This document shows, one piece after another, positions 47,306 through 59,971 of a stretch of 64,000 bases of DNA (its first letter is position 1; each line of letters begins with the position of its first letter). The stretch comes from Elephas maximus indicus (Eukaryota > Chordata > Mammalia > Proboscidea > Elephantidae), in NCBI RefSeq assembly GCF_024166365.1, contig NC_064820.1, positions 147,270,001-147,334,000 of the forward strand, read 5' to 3'. Made by a program: the position numbers and the translations under genes. The notes below the pieces were generated by a model that was not told where the DNA came from, made no database searches, and saw nothing but the letters and a program-made list of their open reading frames with translations.

Positions 47306-47490
47306 AACAGAGGTTGGCAAGCCATGGTCTGCTACCTGTTTTTGAAAATAAAGTTTTGCTGGGATAGCCACACCCATTTGTTTATAGTTTGTCTATGGCT
47401 ACTTTTGCGCTACAATGACGGAGTTGAGTAGCTGTGATATATGGCCCGTAAGACCTAAAGTATTTACTATTCCTTTACAGAAAAACCCTC
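47306..47490. repeat. hAT-like non-autonomous DNA element
   Basis: 'gaggttggcaagccatggtc' ... 'ttgtctatggctacttttgcg' ... 'tatggcccgtaagacctaaa' matches a common mammalian non-autonomous DNA transposon whose exact name I am not certain of. Confidence 0.5.
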
Positions 47491-47726
47491 ATCTAGAAGG
47501 ATAAATTGGAGTAGGAAACAAATATCACTTAAAGTTGAATTTGAAAACCTTAACACATCATGGCTATTTTTTTTTGCCTTTGGATTATGATATATTAAAT
47601 ATTCCTCAAACTGTCAAAGTGATTCACTTAAAAACTATTTTATATGTGCTTTTGCTGAGATTTTTGAAGTCCTTTCACTTATGTATGGGCATATGCTGTT
47701 GATTAAGTGCAGTATTCCTAATCTAA
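47491..47726. other. Unclassified spacer
   Basis: AT-rich, nothing recognised. Confidence 0.4.
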
Positions 47727-48795
47727 GGAGCCCTAGTTGTGCAGTGGTTAAGTGCTTGGCTGTTAACCAGAAGGTCTGCTAATTGAAAGCTCAGTGGTTC
47801 AAATCCACCAGCTGCTCCACTGGAGAAAGATGTGGCAGTCTGCTTTCATAAAGATTACAGCCTTGGAAGGGCTGAGGACCACAATCTGGGGAGATATCTA
47901 GCTCAGTTTGCACAACATAGTTCATAAAGAAAATGTTCTACACCTGACTGTGGTAAGTCGTGTCTGGGGTCTTAAATGCTTGTGAGTGGCCATCTAAGAT
48001 ACTCCACTGGTCCCACTCTGTCTGGAGCAAGGGAAAATGAAGAAAACCGAAGACACAAGGCAAAAATTAGTCCAAAGGACTAATGGGCCACAACTATCAC
48101 AGTCTCTACCAGATTGAGTCTAGCACAACTAGATGGTACCTGGCTACCACCACTGCCTGCTCTGACAGGGATCACAATAGACGGTCCCTGTATTATTGTT
48201 CGTTTTATGGCCCTGTGTAATCTTTGGCCAAAAGATGAACCTCAGGAGTGACTTCGGTACTGAGTTCAAAGGGTATCAGGGGGCCATACTCTCAGGGTTT
48301 CTCCAGCCTGTCAGAACAGTAAGTCTGGTCTTTGTTTGAATTTTGTTCTACACTTTTCTCTACCTCTGGATACCCTTTGAACTCAGTACCGAAGTCACTC
48401 CTGAGGTTCATCCTTTGGCCAAAGATTACACAGGGCCATAAAACAAACAATAATACATGTAGCTCAACCATGTGTACAAGACTAAATAGGCATGCCTGCC
48501 CAGGGTCAATGACGAGAAGGCAGGAGGGAACAGGAAAGCTGGACAAATGTAAATGGGGAACCCAAGGTTGAGAAGGGGAGAGTGTTGGCACGTCATGGGG
48601 TTGGCAGTTAATGTCACAAAACGATACATGTATTAATTGTTTGATGAGAAACCGATTGGCTCTGTAAACCTTCATCTAAAGCACAATAGAAAAAAAAAAA
48701 GATTACAACTTGGAAACCCTGTGGGGCAGTTGTAGTTTGTCCTATAGGGTTGTTATGAGTTGGAATTGACGGCAACGAGTTTGGTTTACTTTTGG
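47727..48795 (+). repeat. AfroSINE split by an L1 insertion
   Basis: Head at 47727-47868 ('aggagccctagttgtgcagt') and tail at 48699-48795 ('gttgttatgagttggaatt'). The L1 duplication aagattacaRcYttggaa is visible at 47851-47868 and 48699-48715, with small differences. Confidence 0.88.
47869..48698 (+). repeat. L1 3'UTR copy containing an 89-bp inverted repeat
   Basis: Sense L1 3'UTR sequence runs at 47869-48180 and 48369-48698 (A-tail at 48689-48700). In between, 48189-48368 reads in antisense. The arms 48189-48277 and 48369-48457 are reverse complements over 89 bp with two mismatches, around a 91-bp spacer. The subfamily differs from the younger L1 3'UTRs in this window. Confidence 0.85.
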
Positions 48796-48980
48796 TTATT
48801 TTCTACCAAATATATTTTTACCACATTTTTCTTTAGCTCTTTATAGAGTTTTAGAATAAAAATTGTTTATTCATTGTAGTTATATTTGCCAAAATTCTCA
48901 TTCTCTGGCAGATGTCAGAGAGCAGATCAGTGTTTTGTTCTTTTAAAAAAGCTGTCAAATTGAAGTTCTGTGGTTGAAGA

Positions 48981-49090
48981 GGGAGTCTCTGGGTGGTGCA
49001 AACGGTTAATGTCCTTAGCTGCTAACTGAAGGGCTGGAGGTTTGAATCCATCCAGAGGTGCCTCAGAAGAAAGTCCTGGCATATGATAAA
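48981..49090 (+). repeat. AfroSINE, 3'-truncated
   Basis: 'gggagtctctgggtggtgca' head and 'gaggtttgaatccatccag' B box; the tail is missing. Confidence 0.75.
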
Positions 49091-49230
49091 GGTTTAAGAG
49101 AACACAGCAACACATGCTTTGTATATTATGAGGCCTGTGTTTTTGACCCCAGCCGCTCCCATGGTATATGAGAAGCATGAAAAAACCTTAGAAAATATGA
49201 CTCAATTGGCATTTGATAGTTTTATATCAA

Positions 49231-49386
49231 CCAAACCTATTGCTGTCGAGTTGATTGCAACTCATAGTGACCCCATAGGACAGAGTAGAACTGCCCCATA
49301 GGGTTTCCAAGTAGTGGCTCCTGGATTCGAACTGTTGACCTTTTGGTTAGCAGCTGAGCTCTCAAGCACTATGTCACCAAGGCTCC
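49231..49386 (-). repeat. AfroSINE, antisense
   Basis: 'tattgctgtcgagttgattg' through 'ggttagcagctgagctctca' to 'accaaggctcc'. Flanking tttatatcaac / tttataacaac is a probable target duplication with a small change. Confidence 0.92.
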
Positions 49387-49730
49387 TTTATAACAACATA
49401 GAGTCATTAATTTTGGTACACAAATTTAGAATGCTATAGTTGTTGCCAAGCATATACGAGAATGAAGGTAGGTCTCCTGCCACAATATATTTTCCTTTCT
49501 GAGCATCCAAAATGCTTTGTTCTGAGTTTATGATGATTTCATCTTTCATAGGAAAGAGGAGAACCTATTATATGAGAAAATAAATGAAGAAATCTTATAT
49601 TAAGCACAGCTTAGTAATAATCATTTTTCTATAGATAATTACGGAGGTATTTTTTTTTTTTTCATTGTACCACACCTGGGTTTCAGTCCTTTAATCACCT
49701 TTCTCAAGTAGGCACAGTCTTTTTTTTTTT
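49387..49730. other. Unclassified, with T-runs
   Basis: No element recognised. T-runs near 49651 and 49719 precede the L1 tail. Confidence 0.4.
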
Positions 49731-49739
49731 TTTGCCTCA

Positions 49740-50785
49740 TTTTTTTTTTTATTGTGCTTTAAATGAAAGTTTACAGTTCAAGTCAATTTCTCATACAAAA
49801 GTTTTTACACGCATTGTTACATGACCCTAGTTGCTCTCCCTATACTATGACAGCACACTCCTCCTTTCCGCCTTGTATTTCCCATGTCTATTCAGCCAGC
49901 TCCTGTCCCTGTCTGCCTTCTCATTTCACCTCCGGACAGGAGCTGGCCATTTAGTCTTAGGTATCTACTTGAGCTGAGAAGCACACTCTTCACAAGTATC
50001 ATTTTATGTCTTATAGTCCAGTCTAATCTTTGTCTGAAGAGTTGGCTTTGGGAATGGTTTTAGTTTTGGGCTAACAGAGTCCAGGGGCCATGGCTTCTGG
50101 TGTCCCTCCAGTCTAAGACCATTTTAAGTCTGGTCTTTTTATGTGAATTTGGTTCTACACCCCCACTTTTCTCGTGCTCTGCCAGAGACTTTCTATTGTG
50201 TCCCCTTTCAGGGTGGTCACTGGTGATAGCCTGGCACCATCTAGTTCTTCTGGTCTGAGGCCGATGGAGTCTCTGGTTCATGTGGCCCTTTCTGTCTCCT
50301 GGGCTCATATTTTCCTTGTGTCTTTGGTGTTCTTCATTCTTCATTGCTCCAGGTGGGTTGGAACCAATTGATGCATCTTAGTTGGCTGCTTGCTAGCTTT
50401 TAAGACCCCAGATGCCACTCACCAAAGTGGGATGCAGAACATTTTCTTAATAAACTTCGTTATGCCAATTGACCTGTATGTCCCTTGAACCTATGGTCCC
50501 CAGACTACTCTGTCCCTCGAAGTGTTTAGTTGTATTCAAGAAACTTCTTAGTTTTTGGTTTAGTCCAGTGGTGCAGACTTCCCCTGTATTGCCCTCCCCT
50601 TCAACTAAGATGATTCTTGTCTACTATCTAGTTAGTGAATACTGCTCGCTCTCCTTTCCCACCCTTGCAACCATCAAAGAATGTTTTCTTCTGTGTTTAA
50701 GCCTTCCCTTGAGTTCTCATAATAGTGCTCTCATACAATATTTGTCCTTTTGTGACTAATTTCACTCATCATAATGCCTTCTGGA
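49740..50785 (-). repeat. L1 3' end, antisense, older copy
   Basis: Begins 'ttattgtgctttaaatgaaag', covers the 3'UTR and ends just inside the end of ORF2 ('ttcactcatcataatgcctt'). 5' truncated at about 50785. Confidence 0.88.
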
Positions 50786-50992
50786 GATAAGTTTTTATTA
50801 ATCACAATAGCTCAGGATGCTATGGGACCAAAGAAGAGATGCATCCAATGAAGACTCGGGCAAGGGGGACTATGCTTAGATGTAGAAGCACCTGAGCTGA
50901 GTTATGAAACTAAACTGGAGTTAGGGAAGAAAAGGAGGTAGTTGTGAAAACTGAGGGAAAAGTGTTTCAGCAGGCAGACTTGGAATAAGAGT
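50786..50992. other. Short unclassified spacer between L1 copies
   Basis: About 200 bp without a recognised family separates two oppositely oriented L1 copies. Confidence 0.4.
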
Positions 50993-53536
50993 ACAAACCT
51001 AAATCCATGAACCTAAACTATTTTTATCAACAAGCTCTCAAAACAAAGAATCTAGGGATCTTCTCCATGAGGGTGCCTTCCTGGAATCACTGGATGCAGA
51101 ATACAAAAGATTAATACACAAAACTCCTGAAGACATCAGGAAGGAGATGAGGCAAAACACAGAACAAGCCAAGGAACACACAGATAAACAAGTTGAAGAA
51201 ATTAAAAATGTTATCCAAGAACATAACAAAAAATTTAATAAGCTGCAAGAATCCACAGAGAGCTATGAGAAATGCAGAAGATTAACAATAAAATTACAGA
51301 TTGAGACAACTAAATAGAAAGTCAGAAGAGTGGAACTGAGGAAGTGGAAGGCAGGATTAGTGAGTTGAAGATAAAACACTTGGCACCAATCATCTGAAGA
51401 AAAATCAGATAAAAGAATTAAAAAAAAAATGAAGAAACCCTAAGAATCATGTGGAACTCTATGAAGAGAAATAACCTACAAGTGATTGGATGATTAGAAC
51501 AAGGAGGGATAACAGAAAATACAGAGAAAATTGTTGAAGACTTGTTAGTGAGAATTGTTGAAAACTTCCCTGATACCATGAAAGATGAGAAGATATCTAT
51601 CCAAGATGCTCATTGAACTCCACGTAAGGTAGATTTCAAAAGAAAGTCACCAAGACATATTATAACCAAACTTGCCAAAACCAAAGATAGAGAATTTTAA
51701 GAGTGGCTAGGGATAAACGAAAAGTCACCTACAAAGGAGAGTCAATAAGAATAAGCTCGGACTACTTGGCAGAAACCATGCAGGCAAGAAGGCAATGGGA
51801 AGACTTATATAAAGCATTGAAGGAAAAAAAGTTGCCAGCCAAGAATCATAATATCCAGCAAAACTGTCTCTCAAATATGAAGACAAAAAGGACATTTCTA
51901 GATAAACAGAAGTTTAGGGAATTCATAAAAACCAAACCAAAACTACAAGAAATACTAAAGGGAGTCCTCTGGTTAGAAAATCAATAATATCAGATATCAA
52001 CCCAAGACTAGAACACAGGACAGAGCAACCAGATGTCAACCCAGACAGGGAAATCACAAAAATAAATCACGATAAAAAACACTCAAAACAGGTAAACAGT
52101 GATGTCATTATGTAAAAGAAGATAACATTAAAACAAAAAAGAGGGACTAAGAAATGTAGTCATAGATCTTTCATATGGAGAGGAAGTCAACGCGATATAA
52201 AGAAATAAAAGTTATGTTTAAACTTAGAAAAATAGGGGTAAATATTAAGGTAATCACAAAGGAGACTAATAATCCTACTCATCAAAATAAAATACAAGAA
52301 AAAATAAAGACTCAGGAGAAACAAAATCAACAACAATGAATAAGAGGAAAAGACAATATATAAACTACTCAGCAGAAAAATTAAGTGGGAAAAAGAAAAC
52401 ACACAAAAAAAGACATCAAAATGACAGAACTGAACTCATACCTATCCATAATTACACTGAATGTGAATGGACTAAATGCACCAATAAAGAGACAGAAAGT
52501 GGAAGAATAGATTAAAAAAAAACACAATCTGCCTGTATGCTGCCTACAAGAGACACACCTTAGATTTTAGAGACATAAATAAACTAAAACTCAAAGGACG
52601 GAAAAAATTTATCAAGCAAACAACAATCACAAAAGAGCAGGAGTGGCAATATTAATTTCTGACAAAACAGACTTTAAAGTTAAATCCACCACAAAGGATA
52701 GGGAAGGACACTATATAATGATTAAAGGGACAATATACCAAGAGGATATAACGATATTAAATATTTATGCACCCCGTGACAGGGCTGCAACATACATGAA
52801 ACAAACGTAACATCATCAAAAGTGAGATAGCTCCACAGGTATAGTAGGAGACATCAACACACCACTTTTGGTGAAGGACAAACATCCAGAAAGAAACTCC
52901 ATAAAGACACAGAAGATCTAAATGCCACAATCAGCCAACTTGGCCTCATAGACACAGAACACTCCACCAAACAGCAGCCAAGTATACTTTCTTTTCTAGT
53001 GCCTGTGGAACATTCTCTAGAATAGACCATATATGAGGTCATAAAGCAAGTCTTATCAGAATCCAAAACATCGAAATATTATAAAGCATCTTCTCTGACC
53101 CTGAGGCCATAAAAGTAGAAATCAATAACAGAAAATGCAGGGAAAAGAAATTAAACACTTGGAAACTGAACAATACCCTGCTCAGAAAAGACTGAGTTAT
53201 AGATAACACTGAGGATAGAATAAAGAAACTCATAGAATTCAATGAGAATGAAAACACTTCCTATCAGAACACTTGGGACACAGCAAAAGCAGTGCTCAGA
53301 GGCCAATTTGTATCAATAAATGCACACATATAAAAAAAAGAAAGGGCCAAAATCCTTTCTTATCCCCACAACTTGAACAAATAGCAACAACAACAAAAAA
53401 CCCCTCAGGCACCATAAGAAAGCAAATAATAAAAATTAGAGCAGAATTAAATGAAATAGAAAACAGAAAAGCAGTTGAAGGAGTTGACAAGACCAAAAGC
53501 TGATTATTTGAAAAAACTAACAAAATCGATAAACCA

Positions 53537-54505
53537 TTGGCCAAAGTGACAAAAGAAAAACAGGAGAGGAAGCAAATAACTCAAATAAGAAATGAGATGG
53601 GTGATATTATAACAGACCCAACTGAAATTAAAAAAATCATATCAAATTACTACAAAAAATTTTACTCTAACAATTTTGAAAACCTAGAAGAAATGGAGGA
53701 ATTGCTAGAAACACACTACCTACCTAAACAAACACAAACAGAGGTAGAACAACTAAATAAACCCATAACAAAAGAAGAGATTGGAAAGGTAATTAAAAAA
53801 CTCCCAACAAAAAAAAAAAGCCCTAGCCTGGATGGCTTCAGTACAGAGTTCTACCAAACTTTTGGAGAAGAGTTAACACCACTAATACTAAAGGTATTTC
53901 AGAGCATAGAAAAGGACAGAGTATTCCCAAGCTCATTCTATGAAGCCAGCATATCCCTGATACCAAAACCAGGTAAAGACACCACAAAAAAAAAAAAAAA
54001 AAGAAAATTACAGACCTATATCCCTCACGAACTTAGATGCAAAAATCCTCAACAAAATTCTAGCCAGTAGAACTCAACAACATATACAAAAAAAAAAAAA
54101 AAAAAAAATTCACCATGACCAAGTGGGATTCATACAAGGTAGGCACAGATGGTTCAACATTAGAAAAACAGTTAATATAATCCATCATATAAATAAATCA
54201 ACAAGAACCACATGATCTTTTCAATTGATGCAGAAAAGGCATTTGACAAAGTTCAACACCCATTCATGATAAAAACTCTCAGCAAAATAGGAATAGAAGG
54301 AAAATTCCTCAACATAATAAAGGGCATTTATACAAAGCCAAAAGCCAACATTATCCTAAATGGAGAGAGCCTGAAAGCATTCCCCTTGAGAACAGGAACC
54401 ATACAAGGATGCCTGTTATCACCGCTTTTATTCAACATTGTGCTGGAGGTCCTAGCTAGAGCAATTAGGCTAGATACGGAAATAAAAGGGCATCCAGATT
54501 TGTAA
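53537..54505 (+). pseudogene. L1 ORF2 reverse transcriptase remnants
   Basis: Two open pieces (53537-54070 and 54212-54505) carry [51 protein letters not shown] and the [16 protein letters not shown] motif. They are separated by A-run expansions that shift the frame. Confidence 0.88.
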
Positions 54506-55313
54506 GGAAGAAATAAAAGTATCTCTATTTGCAGGTGACATGATCTTATACACAGAAAACCCTAAAGAATCCTCAAGAAAACTACTGAAATGAATAAAAG
54601 ATTTCAGCAGAGTATCGGGATATAAGACAAACATACAAAAATCAGTTTGATTCCTCTACACCAACAGAAAAAAATCGAAGAGGAAATCACCAAATCAATA
54701 CCATTTACAGTAGCCCCCAAGAAGATAAAATACCTAAGAATAAATCTTACCAGAGACATAAAAGACCTATAAAAAGAAAACTACAAGACACTACTGCAAG
54801 AAACCAAAAGAGACCTACATAAGTGGAAAAATACACCTTGCTCATGGATAGGAAGACTTAACATTGTAAAAATGTCTGTTCTACCAAGACTGATCTATAG
54901 ATACAATGCAATTCCAATCCAAATTCCAACAACATTTTTTAATGAGATGGAGAAATAAATCACCAACTTCATATGGAAGGGAAAGGGGCTCCCGATAAGT
55001 AAAGCCTTACTGAAAAAGAAGAACAAAGTGGGAAGCCTCACACTACCCGATTTTAAAACATATCAACTGCCACAGTATTCAAAACCGCCTGGTACTGGTA
55101 CAACAACAGATACATAGGCCAGTGGAACAGAATTGAGGACCCAGACATAAATTCATCCACATATGAGCAGCTAATATTTGACAAAGGCCTAAAGCCAGTT
55201 AAATGGGAAAAAGAGAGTCTGTTTAACAAACAGTGCTGGCATAACTGGATATCCATCTGCGAAAAAATGAAACAAGACCTATACCTCACACCATGCACTA
55301 AAGCCAACTCAAA

Positions 55314-55963
55314 ATGGATCAAAGACCTAATATAAAATCTAAAACGATGAAGAGCATGGAAGAAAAAATAGGGACAACACTAGGAGCCCTAACACATGGC
55401 ATGAACAGTATACAAAACATTACTAACAACACACAAATATCAGAAGAGAATCTAGAGAACTGGGAGCTCCTAAAAATCAAACACCTATGCTCATCCAAAG
55501 ACTTTGCCAAAAGAGTGAAAAGATTACCTACAGACTGGGAAAAAGTTTTTAGCTACGACATTTCCAATCAGCGTGTGATCTCTAAAACCTACATGATATC
55601 GCAAAAACTCAACAACAAAAAGACAAATAACCCAATTAAAAATGGGGAAAGGATATGAACAGGCACTTCACTAAAGAAGACATTCAGGTAGCTAACAGAT
55701 ACATGAGGAAATGTTCATGATCATTAGCCATTACAGAAATGCAAATCAAAACTACAATGAGATTCCATCTCACTCCAACAAGGCTGGCATTAATCCAAAA
55801 AACAAAAAATAATAAATGTTGGCAAGGTTGTAGAGAGACTGGAACACTTATACACTGGTGGTGGGAATGTAAAATGGTACAACCACTTTGGAAATCAATT
55901 TGGCGCTTCCTTAAAAAGCCAGAAATAGAACTACCGTACGATTCAGCAATCCCATTCCTTTGA
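55314..55963 (+). pseudogene. L1 ORF2 C-terminal remnants
   Basis: Pieces at 55314-55658 and 55739-55963 include [20 protein letters not shown] and the Cys motif NKCWQGC followed by [11 protein letters not shown], in which the His-Cys pair reads His-Trp. The last ORF2 block before the 3'UTR is at about 56200. Confidence 0.85.
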
Positions 55964-57344
55964 ATATATCCTAGAGAAATAAGAACCTTTACACGAACAG
56001 ATATATGTACACCCATGTTCATTGCAGCACTGTTTACAATAGGAAAAAATGGAAGCAACCAACATACCCATTAACAGGTGAATGGGTAAATAAATTATGG
56101 TATATGCACGCAATGCAATTCTGGAGCATGAATAAAGAACAATGATGAATCCGCGAAACATTCCATAACATGGAGGAATCTGGAAGGCATTATGCTGAGT
56201 GAAATTAGTCAGCTGCAAAAGGACAAATATTGTATGAGACCACTATTATAAGAACTCAACAGATAGTTTAAACAGAGAAGAAAATATTCTTTGATGGTTA
56301 CGAGAGTGGGGAGGGAAGGAGAGAGAGGGGTATTCACTAATTAGATAGTAGACAAGAACTATTTTAGGTGAAAGGAAAGACAACACAGTACAGGAGAGGT
56401 CAGCATAACTGGACTAAACCAAAAGCAGTTGAATAAACTGAACGCTTCGGAGGCCAGCGTAGCAGGGGCGGGAGTTTGGGGACCATGGTTTCATGGGACA
56501 TATAGGTCAATTGGCATAACAAAATTTATTAAGAAAACATTCTGCATCCCACTTTGGAGAGTGGTGTCTGGGGTCTAAAATGCTAGCAAGTGGCCATCTA
56601 AGATGTATCAATTGGTCTTAACCCACCTGGAGCAAAGGAGAATGAAGAACACCAAAGACACAAGGTAATTATGAGCCCAAGAGACAGAAAGGGCCATATA
56701 AACTAGATACTACATCAGCCTGAGACCAGAAGAACTAGATGGTGTCCAGCTACAACCGATAGCTGCGGTGACGTGGAACACAACAGAGAACCGCTGAGGG
56801 AGCAGGAGAGCAATGGGATGTAGACCTCAAATTCCCATAAAAAAGACCAGACTTAATGGTCTGACTGAGACTAGAAGGACCCTGGAGATCATGGTCCCCA
56901 GACCTTCCGTTAGCCCAAGAGAGGAACCATTCCCAAAGACAACTCTTCAGACAGGGATTGGACTGGACTATAGGAATGAAAATGATACTGGTGAGGGGTG
57001 AGCTTCTTGGATCAAGTAGACACATGAGACTATATGGGGAGCTTCTGTCTGGAGGGGAGATGAGAAGGCAGAGGGGGTCAGAAGCTGGCTGAATGGACAG
57101 GAAAAAAGAGGGTGGAGAGGAGTATGCTGTCTCATTAGGGGGAGAGCAACTAGGAGTATATAAAGCAAGGTGTATATAAATTTTTGTATTAGAGACTGAC
57201 TTGATTTGTAAACTTTCACTTAAAGCACAATAAAAATTAAAAGAAAAAACATTAGGGTGTAAGTATAATAGGATACAGCCATAATGGCTTCTTAATACAG
57301 GGCTTGGCATATAGTAAACATTTCACAGAGTTTATCTCATTAAA

Positions 57345-57525
57345 TCATTGCAGTTTTATTGAAAGATGCCACAGGAGGTAGACCAAATTCTTTTAAAGAC
57401 TTGAATCTCAGAGGTTAAAGAATTTACCCAGGATCATACACCGAGTAAATGGTACAGTCAGTATCTGAGTTCATGTCTTATTGTAGTCCAAAGCTGAGGC
57501 TTTTAACCACTACCTCGTACTCACC
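57345..57525 (+). repeat. MIR
   Basis: 'ctcagaggttaaagaattta', 'cccaggatcatacaccgag' and 'gtatctgagttcatgtctt' match the MIR core. Confidence 0.7.
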
Positions 57526-57751
57526 ATCGTGAAATTTTAAAAATGGGTGCTGCTTTTAGGTGTTTTTGTACTGACCCTGAGAAAGATAAAGTGTGGCCTT
57601 GGAAAATTGTGGAGCAGTCAGTGGCCATGCTGTTGTGAGAACCTAGAGGCTCTGAAGTAGCTCCTTAGCTAGGAGAGTTTCAAAAAATCAGTCTGTTTTT
57701 TTCCTTTTTTTAGATTTCTCTGTCATTGTCTCTCGTTACACTCTAAGACCG

Positions 57752-57908
57752 TTAAACCCATTGCCAGAGAGTCGATTTCGACTCATAGTGACCCTACAGG
57801 ACAGAGTAGAACTGCCTCATATAGTTTCCAAGAAGCACCTGGTGGATTCCAACTGGTGACCTTTTGGTTAGCAGCCATAGCACTTAACCATTACACCACC
57901 AGGGTTTC
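57752..57908 (-). repeat. AfroSINE, antisense
   Basis: 'ttgccagagagtcgatttcg' through 'gttagcagccatagcactta' to 'caccaccagggtttc'. Confidence 0.93.
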
Positions 57909-58995
57909 TAAGATCTTTAGTGTATTCCATTAGGTGTTTATTGTCATATGGGCCTGGTGTGTTTTAAGTATAGAATATACCCATTTTGTCTTTGGTCCGT
58001 CTGGTGCTGGTTTGTGACCTCTGAGAAGCTGCCTTGTGATATACTGTCTATCATGTATACCTTTATCTTGACACTAGCTTTTCTTACGATAAGAATTCTT
58101 ATTAAGGAAGTTTTTTTTATTTCATTAAAAATTTTTTAAATTTTTATTGTGGTTTAGGTGAAAGTTTATAGCTCAAATTAGTTTCTCATACAAAAATTTA
58201 CATATACATTTTTATGTGACCCTAGCTGCTACCGCTGTAATGTGACCGCACATTCTTCCTTTTCACATCGGCTTTCCAGGGTGCATTCAACCAGCTCCTG
58301 TCCCTTTCTGCCTTCTCATCTCACCTCTGGACAGGAGCTGACCACTTAGTCTCATGTATGTACTTGAACTAAGAAGCACACTCTTCACCAGTGTCATTTT
58401 ATATCTTATAGTCCAGTCTATTCTTTGTCTGAAGAGTTGGCTTCAGGATTGGTTTTAGTTTTAGGCTAACTGAGAGCTCGGGGGCCGTGTCTTCTGGGGT
58501 CCTCCAGTCTCATTCGGACCATTAAGTCTGGTCTTTTTACATGAATTTGAGTTCTGCATCCCACTTTTCTTCTGCTACGTCAGAGACTCTCTGTTATGTT
58601 CCCTGTCAGGTAGCCAGGCACCACTTAGGTCTTCTGGTCTCAGACTGATGGACTCTGTGGTTTATGCGGCCCCTTTTGTCTCTTGTTTTTCTTGTGTCTT
58701 TGGTGTTCTTCATTATCCATTGCTCCAAGTGAGTTGGGACCAACTGATGCATCTTAGATGTTGAATTAGAGTGGTGATAAAGGGCATCCTTGTTTGATTC
58801 CTGTTCTCAAGGGGAATGCTTTCAGACTGTCTCTATTTAGGATTTTGGCTGTTGGCTTTGTATAAATGCCCTTTATATTATGTTTTATTTCTATTTTGCT
58901 GAGATTTCTTTATCCTGAATGGGTGTTAAACTTTGTCAAATGCCTTTTCTGCATCAATTGATAAGATCATGTGATTCTTCTTCTTTTTTTTTTTT

Positions 58996-59310
58996 TTAAT
59001 TTTTATGATGGATTACATTGATTGCTTTTCTAATGTTGAACCATCTTAATCCTACTTGGTCATGGTGAATTATTTTTTTGATATGCTGTTGAGTTCTATT
59101 GGCTAGAATTTTTGCATCTATGTTCATGAGGGATATTGCTCTGTAGTTTTCTTTTTCTGTGGTGTCTTTACGTGGTTTTTGTATCAGGGTTATGCTGGCT
59201 TCATAAAATGAGTTCGGGAGTATTCTGCCTTTTCTATGCTCTGAAATACCTTTAGTAGTACTGGTGTTAACTCTTCTCTGAAAGTTGTTAGAATTCTCCA
59301 GTAAAGCCAT
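58996..59310 (-). pseudogene. L1 ORF2 RT N-terminal remnant
   Basis: 104 codons with [20 protein letters not shown] and [20 protein letters not shown] small in-frame loss follows HHDQVG, before [13 protein letters not shown]. Confidence 0.86.
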
Positions 59311-59971
59311 CAGGGCCAGTGCTTTTTTTTTGTTGTTGTTGGAAGTTTCTTAATTACCTCTTCAATCCCTTCTTTTGTTATAGGGTTATTTAGTTTTTCT
59401 GCCTCAGTTTGTCTTAGTTTAGGTAGTTAGTGTATTTCTAGAAATTTGCCCAATTCCTCTAGGTTTTCAAATTTGTTGGAGTTCAATTTTTCATAGTATT
59501 CTGTTATGATTCTTTTAATTTCAGTTGGGTCTGTTGTGATATCGCCCCTCATTTCTTATTCAGGTTATTTGCTTCCTATCCTGTTTTTCTTTTCTCAGTT
59601 TGGCCAATGGTTTATTGATTTTGTTGATCTTTCAAAGAACCAGTTTTTGTCTTGTTAACTCTTTCAATTGTTTTTCTATTCTCTATTTCATTTATTTCTC
59701 CTCTGATTTTAATCATTTGCTTTCTTCTGGTGCCTGAGGGTTTCTTTTGCTGCTCTCTATTAGTTCAAGTTGTAGGGTTCATGTTTTGATTTTGGCCCTT
59801 TCTTCTTTTTGCATGTATGCATTTATTGCTATAAATTGACCTCTGAGTACTGCTTTTGCTGTGTTCCAAAGGTTCTGGTAGAATGTGTTTTCATTCGTAT
59901 TTGATTCTGTGAATTTCTTATTCTGTCCTCGATTTCTTCTATAACCCAGTATTTTTTGAGCTAGGTGTTGT

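Larger units (their letters stand above)
50993..57245 (+). mobile_element. L1, almost full length, sense, inactive
   Basis: About 6.25 kb. An ORF1-like region lies at about 51000-51990 (ISSDYLAETMQARRQW and LQEILKGVLWLENQ near its end), ORF2 at about 52422-56270 and 3'UTR to 57245 ('cactttaaagcacaataaa'-type end). The 5'UTR is missing or truncated. ORF2 is broken by many stops and frameshifts and by A-tract expansions at 53987-54003 and 54090-54109. The catalytic FADD box reads FAGD at 54527-54538. Confidence 0.92.
57246..58119. other. Spacer between two L1 copies, with MIR and AfroSINE
   Basis: Contains a MIR at about 57345-57525 and an antisense AfroSINE at 57752-57908; the remainder is unclassified. 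Confidence 0.6.
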
